Source: an uncultured Lachnospiraceae bacterium (GTDB lineage: Bacteria; Bacillota; Clostridia; Lachnospirales; Lachnospiraceae). Taken from it: a DNA stretch of 55,242 bases. The first letter of the stretch is position 1. The number at the start of each line of letters is the position of its first letter. The position numbers and the translations under genes are program-made. This document shows positions 26,514 to 33,326 of this stretch, one piece after another. Where the stretch lies: positions 1-55,242 of the forward strand of contig CAJUFE010000029.1 of assembly GCA_910585635.1 (NCBI GenBank). Reading direction: 5' to 3'. Below the pieces are notes generated by a model. The model had not been told where the DNA came from. It made no database searches and was given only the letters and a program-made list of their open reading frames with translations.

Positions 26514-27710
26514 ATGGAAGTGAAAAAAAGCAAACAGGAGCATGTTCAGGAAGGCGCACAGGACCGCAGGCAGGAGAGAGTGCAGGATCGTACGCAGGAG
26601 AGCGCACAGGATCGCAGGCAGGAGAGTGCGGGTCCCGCACAGGAACCTGTCCAAGCTCACCTACAGGACTGTATACGGAGCCGGGCCGGGTATGGGCTCC
26701 TGCTGGCCGCGATCTGCGTGCTGATCCTCCTTGCCGCCTTCTTTTCCGTATCGGTAGGCGCGGTGGATGTGGATCCGGCCTCTATTTTTAAGATCATCGT
26801 GGACCGAGCCCTGGGCAAGGAGATCTTCGCGCGGGCATGGGAGGAGAGGACGGAGACGATCATCTGGAGCATCCGTTTCCCCCGGGTCATCATGGCCTTT
26901 ATCGTGGGGGCCGGTCTGTCGGTCTGCGGCGTACTGATGCAGGCCTTGACCAAGAACCCCCTGGCCGATCCCTATGTGCTGGGGATCTCCTCCGGAGCTT
27001 CTACGGGAGCGGTCTGCGCGATCATCTTAGGGTGGTTCCCTTTTATGGGTGGCTACGCTACCATCTTCGGGGCCACCCTGGGGGCTGTCCTGGCGATCCT
27101 TTTGTCCATGGGGATCGCCACGGCCAGAGGGCGGATCACCTCCAGCCAGCTGGTGCTGGCCGGGATCGCCACCTCGGCCCTCTTTTCGGCCCTGACGAAC
27201 CTGGTGATCTACGGCTGCCATACGGGATCGGATAAGACGAAGACAGCGCAATACTGGATGATCGGCTCTTTGAGCGGAGCGGACTGGGGGACCACCCGTT
27301 ATGTAGCGGTGGTGTTCGTGGTGGCGCTCCTGATCGTCCTGCTGTTTGTCCGCGACCTGGATGTGCTGCTCTTGGGAGACGATGTGGCCGAGAGCCTTGG
27401 GGTGGAAACGGGGAGGATCAAAGGCGTGATCGTCCTGTTGGCTACCTTGCTCACCGGCGTGGTGGTCTCTGTCAGCGGTGTCATCGGCTTTATCGGTCTG
27501 GTGGTACCCCACATGGTCCGGGCATTGGTAGGCTCCAAGCATCTGCGCCTGCTCCCGGCCACGGTCCTGGCAGGCGGCCTCGCCACCATGTTGGCGGATG
27601 TGGTATCCCGGGTGGTCATGGCACCGGAGGAGCTGCCCATCGGGATCATCGCGGCCCTCATCGGCGCACCCTTTTTCCTGTATCTGATCAAGACAGGAAA
27701 GAGACGGTAG
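26514..27710 (+). CDS. FecCD/BtuC-type ABC permease
   Basis: This permease has about ten membrane helices. Hallmarks are RFPRVIMAFIVGAGLSVCGVLMQALTKNPLADPYVLGISSGA near the first third and GVIGFIGLVVPHMVRALVGSKHLRLLP near the end, typical of BtuC/FecCD. The N terminus carries an unusual hydrophilic extension of about 60 residues made of imperfect QDR(R/T)QE repeats before the first helix (YGLLLAAICVLILLAAFF). The tandem DNA repeats there (about 26550-26640) suggest recent expansion; initiation further in cannot be excluded. It lies 12 bases after the binding-protein gene. Confidence 0.88.
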   Translation: MEVKKSKQEHVQEGAQDRRQERVQDRTQESAQDRRQESAGPAQEPVQAHLQDCIRSRAGYGLLLAAICVLILLAAFFSVSVGAVDVDPASIFKIIVDRALGKEIFARAWEERTETIIWSIRFPRVIMAFIVGAGLSVCGVLMQALTKNPLADPYVLGISSGASTGAVCAIILGWFPFMGGYATIFGATLGAVLAILLSMGIATARGRITSSQLVLAGIATSALFSALTNLVIYGCHTGSDKTKTAQYWMIGSLSGADWGTTRYVAVVFVVALLIVLLFVRDLDVLLLGDDVAESLGVETGRIKGVIVLLATLLTGVVVSVSGVIGFIGLVVPHMVRALVGSKHLRLLPATVLAGGLATMLADVVSRVVMAPEELPIGIIAALIGAPFFLYLIKTGKRR

Positions 27711-27724
27711 GAGGGGGTGAGGAG

Positions 27725-28522
27725 ATGGGTCTACAGGTAAAAGGGCTGGACCATCATATGGGAGGGGCGAAGATCTTAGATCAGGTCTCCCTCACGGTGG
27801 AGGAGGGCCAGTTTGTGGGTCTGATCGGACCCAACGGGTGCGGGAAGACCACCTTATTAAAAAATATCTATAAGGCCTATAAGCCAAGGCGGGAGGCGGT
27901 CTTCATCGGCGGGAAGGATGTGACAGACCTATCCGCCAGGGAGATGGCCAGGGAAATAGCTGTGATGGCCCAGGAGAACCCGGTGGGCTTTGATGTGGAG
28001 GTGCTGGACATGGTGCTGTTCGGCCGCTACGCCCACAGAAGGTTCCTGGAAGGCACGAAAAAGGCGGATGTAGAGCTGTGCCGGTCTTTTCTCCGGGAGG
28101 TGGGGCTGGAAGGTTATGAGCAAAGATCTTACTTGAGCCTGTCCGGCGGGGAAAAGCAGCGGGTGCTCTTAGCCAGAGCCCTGGTCCAGGAGAGCAAGCT
28201 GATCGTGCTGGACGAGCCCACCAATCACCTGGATGTGCGCTTCCAGTACCAGATCATGGAGACCTTGAAAAAGCAGAAGATCACGGTATTCGCCTCCATC
28301 CACGATCTGAACATCGCCGCTATGTACTGCGACCGGATGATCCTGATGGATCGGGGCCGGATCGTCAGGAACGGGACGCCGGAGGAGGTGATCACGGAAG
28401 AGATGATCGGAGCGGTCTTCAAGGTGGGGGCGCAGGTGACGGTGAACCCGGTCACGGGGAAGCGGCAGGTCTATTATCTGCCGGGGATCCATGCAAAAGA
28501 TCGGTGTGAAAAAGAGCGGTAA
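27725..28522 (+). CDS. FecE/BtuD-type ABC ATPase
   Basis: This is the ATPase of the importer (265 residues): Walker A GPNGCGKTTLLK, signature LSGGEKQRVLLARAL, Walker B LIVLDEPTNHLD and the switch His in ASIHDLNIAA. The start has GGAGGGGGTGAGGAG just upstream. The operon ends here, and a palindromic repeat 29 bases on may act as the terminator. Confidence 0.93.
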   Translation: MGLQVKGLDHHMGGAKILDQVSLTVEEGQFVGLIGPNGCGKTTLLKNIYKAYKPRREAVFIGGKDVTDLSAREMAREIAVMAQENPVGFDVEVLDMVLFGRYAHRRFLEGTKKADVELCRSFLREVGLEGYEQRSYLSLSGGEKQRVLLARALVQESKLIVLDEPTNHLDVRFQYQIMETLKKQKITVFASIHDLNIAAMYCDRMILMDRGRIVRNGTPEEVITEEMIGAVFKVGAQVTVNPVTGKRQVYYLPGIHAKDRCEKER

Positions 28523-28550
28523 AAAGAGCAGTAGATAGAGCGGTAAAAGA

Positions 28551-28647
28551 GGCTGTCGCAAAATAGCCGACTTATACGATATCCTGTGCGGATGACAGCA
28601 ATGTCAGTACAGGATATCGTATGGCCGATGCATTTTGCGACAGCCCC
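28551..28647 (+). repeat. Palindromic dispersed repeat, copy 1
   Basis: This is a 97-bp hairpin element. The outer arms GGCTGTCGCAAAAT (28551-28564) and ATTTTGCGACAGCC are perfect inverts. After a 9-base imperfect section the inner arms ATACGATATCCTGT and ACAGGATATCGTAT are again perfect. The loop contains TGACA/TGTCA. Related copies lie at 40938, 43743 and 50568. It resembles a MITE or a REP-like element and follows the ABC operon, where it may terminate transcription. Confidence 0.85.
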
Positions 28648-29043
28648 TTTTCTGCCCTTTTTCTGCCCTTTCGAGCGTCCCTTTTTTTGATCTTCTCGAT
28701 CGCGCGAAAAGATACGTTCTATAAAGCAAGGTCCGCTTTTCCGGCATAGGATCTGTGCAAAAAACACAAAGATCAACAGGACTGTCTGGGATAAGAAGTT
28801 TGCGGCTGCCATCAAGCCTTTTCAAAGTATCTGGTTAAAAATAGATAAACACTCAGTAAGATCAGGATGAGTTTGTGTTGAAAATAGCTGATCTATTGTG
28901 TAAAAGAGCCCTATATGTGACGAATATCGTGCATGCTGATTGTTAAAAAAGGCATTATCCTCTATAGTAAACGCATACAAGATACACAAAAGGCGCCAGA
29001 AAAAAGTTCTTGTAAACAAATGGAACAAAGAGGAGGAGGATGG
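28648..29043 (+). other. AT-rich region upstream of the nif3-PTS operon
   Basis: There is no gene I can support in these ~400 bases. It is more AT-rich than its surroundings and should contain the PTS operon promoter. I looked for a -24/-12 (GG-N10-GC) promoter because a LevR-like gene closes the operon and found no good match. A strong AGGAGGAGG site lies at the 3' end. Confidence 0.4.
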
Positions 29044-29958
29044 ATGAAGATTTCTGAAGTGATCTCAAGGCTGAAGGAGTATCATCAGGGGCATATCATC
29101 AGGGGAGGCCTGGTCGTACCGATCGACGAGGAGACGACAAGAGATAAGATCCTTTTTGGCGATCCAGATATCGAGTGTACGGGGATCGTCACGACCTGCT
29201 GGGCAAATATCAGCGTCATAGAAAAGGCTGCCAGGATGGGGGCGAACCTGATCATCTGTCACGAAGCATTGTTCTGGAATCATGGGGATCACACGGAATG
29301 GCTGGAGGAACAGAAAAACCGGACCTATCTGTATAAGAAGGAGTTGCTGGAGAAAAATGGGATCGTGGTATGGCGTGATCATGACTACATCCATTCTGGG
29401 ATCTTGCTGGCAGATGGAACGTATGCAGACGGCATTTTTTACGGACTGGCTGAAATACTGGGCTGGACATCTTATATCGATGTGGAGACATCACAGAGGA
29501 TCGATGAGGCTGGGGGCTGGCATGACTTTTCCTTACCCGGAAAGCTGGATCCGTTAGCCTATAAGATCCCAGAAACGACGGTGAAAGAGCTGGCGCGGTC
29601 TTTGATCAGGCGTCTAAAGCTCAACGGAGTGAAGGTAATCGGAGATCCGGACAAAAAGGTTTCTCGTATCGCTATCCCATTTCATGTGTTTGGAGAGGCG
29701 AAAAAGGAGATCGCCCTGGCGGATGAGGGGAGGATCGACTGCTTCCTGACCATGGAGCTTGTGGACTTTACGCTTGCTGAGTATGTGCGCGACGCAGACC
29801 TCAGCGAGGGCCGTGCTGCCATTATTGGAATGGGGCACTTTAATATCGAGGAGCCCGGGATGCAGTATATGGCGGGATATATCCCAAGGGCTGTAGGGGA
29901 AGAGATCCCCTGCACATTTGTGCAGTCGGGAGATACTTACCATTATATCACAAAATAA
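29044..29958 (+). CDS. Nif3-like (DUF34) dinuclear metal protein
   Basis: This 304-residue protein has the Nif3/DUF34 outline: an N-terminal block ending in CTGIVTTCWANISVIEKAARMGANLIICHEALFW (metal-site His), a central insert, and a C-terminal GMGHFNIEEPGMQYMAGYI with another His and Glu. The usual HH pair is CHE here. The family forms hexameric rings with two metals per subunit; its reaction is unsettled. The frame is open from 28933, but AGGAGGAGG directly upstream picks the ATG at 29044. It leads a mannose-type PTS operon. Confidence 0.8.
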   Translation: MKISEVISRLKEYHQGHIIRGGLVVPIDEETTRDKILFGDPDIECTGIVTTCWANISVIEKAARMGANLIICHEALFWNHGDHTEWLEEQKNRTYLYKKELLEKNGIVVWRDHDYIHSGILLADGTYADGIFYGLAEILGWTSYIDVETSQRIDEAGGWHDFSLPGKLDPLAYKIPETTVKELARSLIRRLKLNGVKVIGDPDKKVSRIAIPFHVFGEAKKEIALADEGRIDCFLTMELVDFTLAEYVRDADLSEGRAAIIGMGHFNIEEPGMQYMAGYIPRAVGEEIPCTFVQSGDTYHYITK

Positions 29959-29965
29959 CCGCAAG

Positions 29966-30017
29966 TATGAAAGCGAGCTTTCATATCTACCTTTATGGCA
30001 GGTGCAAGACCTGCCAT
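29966..30017 (+). promoter_or_regulatory. Two adjacent hairpins between nif3-like and PTS IIB
   Basis: TATGAAAGC (29966-29974) pairs with GCTTTCATA (29977-29985), and ATGGCAGGT (29995-30003) pairs with ACCTGCCAT (30009-30017); both stems are perfect 9-mers. No T-run follows, so mRNA processing, stabilisation or a regulator site is more likely than termination. Confidence 0.6.
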
Positions 30018-30061
30018 GCAGAGGAAAAGATAAAATAGCAGGAAAGGAAAGAGTGATCATT

Positions 30062-30532
30062 ATGAGTATTGTTGGAGCGCGTCTGGATTATCGTCTTCTG
30101 CATGGGATCGTGGCAACACAGTGGGCACCTACCTACACACCGCACCGGATCATGATCGTAGATGATAAGACAGCCGGTGATCCCATGTTGAAGGACAGCA
30201 TGCGGCTGGGAAAGCCTGCAGGAGTTGCCTGCTCGATCATCTCGGAGGAGACGGCACTAAAGAATTTCAAAGCCCATAAGTACGACGGGCAGAGAGTATT
30301 TCTGGTGACCGAGGATCCGGGCTTTGTGAAGAAGCTGATCGATCTGGGCGAGCGTATCGGGGAGCTGGTCCTGGGATTGTCCAGAAACCTTTCAGAAGGA
30401 AGAAAGATCTCCGCCAGATATGCCATCCGGGAGGAGGACGAAGAGATCCTGGCGGAGATCCTAGATAGGGGCGTGCCGATCTACAGTCAATATACACCGG
30501 CGGACAAGCGTGAAGCCTTCACAAAAAGATGA
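30062..30532 (+). CDS. PTS mannose/fructose/sorbose family IIB component
   Basis: This is a cytoplasmic phosphocarrier (156 residues) that receives phosphate from IIA and gives it to the sugar. The active-site loop is ARLDYRLLHGIVATQWAP, with the phospho-His near residue 15, followed by RIMIVDDKTAGDP, all typical of the mannose family. AAGGAAAG precedes the ATG. It is the first of two IIB genes in this operon. Confidence 0.92.
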   Translation: MSIVGARLDYRLLHGIVATQWAPTYTPHRIMIVDDKTAGDPMLKDSMRLGKPAGVACSIISEETALKNFKAHKYDGQRVFLVTEDPGFVKKLIDLGERIGELVLGLSRNLSEGRKISARYAIREEDEEILAEILDRGVPIYSQYTPADKREAFTKR

Positions 30533-30608
30533 TGCGTCGTTTGTAGACGGCCTACGATCTGAAAGGCAACATGGACGAAGAGCAAGAAAAACAAAGAGGA
30601 GGGATCTC

Positions 30609-31388
30609 ATGAACAATATAAATCTTGTTCAGGTCATTTTATTAACCATATTAGCTGCCCTCAAGGCATATGACTATCATTGTACCCAGGTCTGTATCTT
30701 TAACAGCGTGTTCTGGGGAGCCATGGCAGGACTGATCATGGGAGATCTGCAGACCGGCCTTTACGTGGGCGGCACCATGCAGCTGATGTCCCTGGGTGTG
30801 GTGGGTATCGGCGGGTCTAGCGCGCCGGATTACCCGCTGGCTACGATCATCGCGACCGCGATATCGGTTTCTACCGGAGCCGGTATGGATATCGGTCTGA
30901 CCGCCGGTATCGCAGTCGGGATGCTGTTCGTCCAGCTGGATATCATCGCGAAGCTGATCAACGGAGCGATCGGCCGCAAGGCCCAGGAATACTGTGACGC
31001 GGGAAGGTTTGAGGCTATGGACCGCATCATCCTGGTTTCCGTTGTCCTGATGATGCTGACCAGCGCGATCCCCACATTGATCGCCGTTACCCTGGGTTCC
31101 ACTGTGGTCACCCTGATCGTGGATACACTTCCCGGATGGTTTACCATCGGTTTGTCCGTAGCAGGCGGACTGCTCCCGGCAGTAGGCCTGACGATGCTGA
31201 TGACGTATATGCCGACTTCTAAGTATTTTGCTTATCTGCTGATCGGTTTTGTACTCAATGCGTACCTGGGTGTTCCGGTACTTGGGATCGCTATGATCGG
31301 GATCGCCTGTGCGCTCCTGTTCTATCAGCAGAGGATGAAAGAGATGAGCAGTGCGGCGATCATGGAAGGAGGTCTGGAAGATGAGTGA
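30609..31388 (+). CDS. PTS mannose family IIC membrane component
   Basis: This is the sugar-channel subunit (259 residues) with about seven hydrophobic segments. It has the family loop FWGAMAGLIMGDLQTGLYVGGTMQLMSLGVVGIGGSSAPDYPLATIIATAI. GAGGAGGGA precedes the ATG at 30609. Its end overlaps the IID gene by 8 bases. Confidence 0.92.
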   Translation: MNNINLVQVILLTILAALKAYDYHCTQVCIFNSVFWGAMAGLIMGDLQTGLYVGGTMQLMSLGVVGIGGSSAPDYPLATIIATAISVSTGAGMDIGLTAGIAVGMLFVQLDIIAKLINGAIGRKAQEYCDAGRFEAMDRIILVSVVLMMLTSAIPTLIAVTLGSTVVTLIVDTLPGWFTIGLSVAGGLLPAVGLTMLMTYMPTSKYFAYLLIGFVLNAYLGVPVLGIAMIGIACALLFYQQRMKEMSSAAIMEGGLEDE

Positions 31389-32181
31389 GCAGGTATTGGA
31401 TAAGAAGGATCTAAGAAAGGTCGGACACAGATGGATACAGACCTGTATCGCGACCTATGGATATGAGCTGCAGCTGGCGCCTTCGGTCGTATACGCGTTA
31501 GCGCCGGCCCTGCGCAAGATCTATCCAAACGATGAAGATTACAAAAAAGCGCTCAATAACCATTTTAAGTATTTTAACTGTATGCCCTGGCTGGCCAAGA
31601 TCCTGCTGGGAGCCAGCCTGGCGATCGAAGATACCCAGGGACTGGATGGCATGAACGCGGTCCAGGATCTGAAGGTAGGTCTTATAAAGCCTTTGAGCGG
31701 GATCGGCGATACCATTGGCTGGGTCATGCTGCCCACGATCTTTGGTTCCATCGCGGCGTATATGGCACTTGAAGGCAATATGGTAGGATTGGGGATCTGG
31801 CTGGCGATCAATGCGATCTTCTGGGTGATCCGTCTGAAACTGGTAGAGATCGGTTATTTCCAGGGGGTCAGATTTATCACCCAGTTTGGGGAGAAGATCA
31901 ATGTCTTCACCGAAGCGGCGTCCATCCTTGGTCTGACGGTTGTGGGCTGCCTGATCCCCAGTGTGGTAAAGCTGGTGTGTGGATTGAACTTTGCCAGCGG
32001 TGATGTTATACTGAGTGTACAGGACCAGATCGACGGTGTCATGCCGGCACTCCTTCCGGTGGCAGCTGTCGGTATTATGTACTATCTGGTAAAGGTAAAG
32101 AAGGTAAAGATGAACCATATCATCCTTGGCACGCTGGTCGTGTCCATGATCGGTGCGGCATTAGGGATATTTACCGTATAA
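31381..32181 (+). CDS. PTS mannose family IID membrane component
   Basis: This is the partner of IIC (266 residues). Family marks are HFKYFNCMPWLAKILLGASLAIED, VQDLKVGLIKPLSGIGDTIGWVMLPTIFGSIAAYMALEGN and a C-terminal membrane segment (ILGTLVVSMIGAALGIFTV). The ATG at 31381 lies 8 bases after GGAGG inside the IIC end, indicating translational coupling. Confidence 0.92.
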   Translation: MSEQVLDKKDLRKVGHRWIQTCIATYGYELQLAPSVVYALAPALRKIYPNDEDYKKALNNHFKYFNCMPWLAKILLGASLAIEDTQGLDGMNAVQDLKVGLIKPLSGIGDTIGWVMLPTIFGSIAAYMALEGNMVGLGIWLAINAIFWVIRLKLVEIGYFQGVRFITQFGEKINVFTEAASILGLTVVGCLIPSVVKLVCGLNFASGDVILSVQDQIDGVMPALLPVAAVGIMYYLVKVKKVKMNHIILGTLVVSMIGAALGIFTV

Positions 32182-32197
32182 AGAAAGGATATCATTT

Positions 32198-32608
32198 ATG
32201 AAACGAGTGGTGATCGCATCTCACAGTAGATTTGCTACCGGTTTAAAAGAAACCTTGAAGTTTATCACTGCAATGGAAGGTATTTATGATATCCCCGCCT
32301 ATGTGGAAGAGGATGGAAAGCCTCTTGAGGAAACGATCGCAGAGCTTTTTGCCACATTTGATTCAGAGGACACGGTGGTGGTGATGACAGATGTACTGTC
32401 TGGAAGTGTCAATCAGAAATTTGTTCCCTATATCAATGATCATACATTCGTGATCACGGGAGTTAATGTCCCCTTTGCATTATCGATCATGCTGGCGGAT
32501 GAGGCCGGGATCACTCCCCAATATATCCGCCAGGCTGTGGAAGAGTCCCGTCAGATGCTGCTCTATGTCAATGAGATGCAGCCGGAGCAGGATGAAGATG
32601 ATGAGTAA
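32198..32608 (+). CDS. PTS mannose family IIA component
   Basis: This 136-residue cytoplasmic phosphocarrier has the active-site His9 in VVIASHSRFATGLKET and the VVMTDVLSGSVNQ loop of the EIIA-Man fold. GAAAGGAT precedes the ATG. Here IIA is a separate protein rather than fused to IIB. Confidence 0.92.
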   Translation: MKRVVIASHSRFATGLKETLKFITAMEGIYDIPAYVEEDGKPLEETIAELFATFDSEDTVVVMTDVLSGSVNQKFVPYINDHTFVITGVNVPFALSIMLADEAGITPQYIRQAVEESRQMLLYVNEMQPEQDEDDE

Positions 32609-32642
32609 CTGATCTTCCTGCACACGGAGGTAGGGCTGTATG

Positions 32643-32664
32643 GGAGAGGGGCCGGTCCCTCTCC
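32643..32664 (+). promoter_or_regulatory. GC-rich hairpin between IIA and the second IIB
   Basis: GGAGAGGG pairs perfectly with CCCTCTCC across a six-base loop. There is no T-run; it could lower read-through into the second IIB and the regulator, or protect the upstream mRNA end. Confidence 0.6.
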
Positions 32665-32733
32665 TGATATAGTGGTCATGCGATAGCTTGGCAGCAAAAA
32701 ACAGCCGCAAAACGCTAAAAGAAAGGATGCACG

Positions 32734-33237
32734 ATGATCAGATCTGACGAAAAGGCCCAGATCGTAGCGGTCAGGATGGATGAACGCCTGCTGCATGGGA
32801 TCATCACGACCCAGTGGATCCCGCGGACCTTATGTGACCGGGTAATGGTGATCGATGATGTGGTCGCCAATGATCCGCTGAAAAAGGAAGTGATGAAGCT
32901 TTCCAAACCAGTGGATAAGGCATTGTCCATCATTGACCGTTCCACTGCCATAAACCATTTCGGGGAAGGAAAGTATCATGGACAGAGGATCTTTATATTG
33001 AGTAGAGATCTCCGTGTGTTGCCGGCCCTGCTGGAGTTGGGGTATCCATTGCCAGTGATCAATATCGGGATGTATTATGCTCCGGCAAGGGATCATGTAC
33101 TGACGAAGCGGGTAGCGCTCAGCAGGGAAGATATGCAGATCATAGGCGTGCTGCGCTGCGCCGGCTGTTCTTTTATAAGCCAGTATGTCCCAAGCGATGA
33201 GACGGTAAGACTGGATAGAGCGCTGGCTCACTTATAA
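32734..33237 (+). CDS. PTS mannose family IIB component (second copy)
   Basis: This is a second IIB (167 residues) with the active loop VRMDERLLHGIITTQWIP and VMVIDDVVANDP. It differs throughout from the IIB at 30062, so it is not a recent duplicate. Two IIB genes beside one IIC/IID pair suggest two specificities, or a dedicated IIB that signals to the LevR-like regulator encoded next. Its stop overlaps an ATG in the regulator frame (TAATG). Confidence 0.9.
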   Translation: MIRSDEKAQIVAVRMDERLLHGIITTQWIPRTLCDRVMVIDDVVANDPLKKEVMKLSKPVDKALSIIDRSTAINHFGEGKYHGQRIFILSRDLRVLPALLELGYPLPVINIGMYYAPARDHVLTKRVALSREDMQIIGVLRCAGCSFISQYVPSDETVRLDRALAHL

Positions 33238-33326
33238 TGAAAGTCCGAAATACTTCAAAGCAGGGTTGCGCGCCATGCTGTGCTGTCCGGGCAGTTATCC
33301 CTTTAAGAAAAGAGAGAGCAAGAACT

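Noticed and set aside
28811..29043. Sigma-54 promoter before the PTS operon
   Set aside because: Searched for GG-N10-GC because of the LevR-like gene; only poor matches such as TGTGACGAATATCGTGCA were seen.
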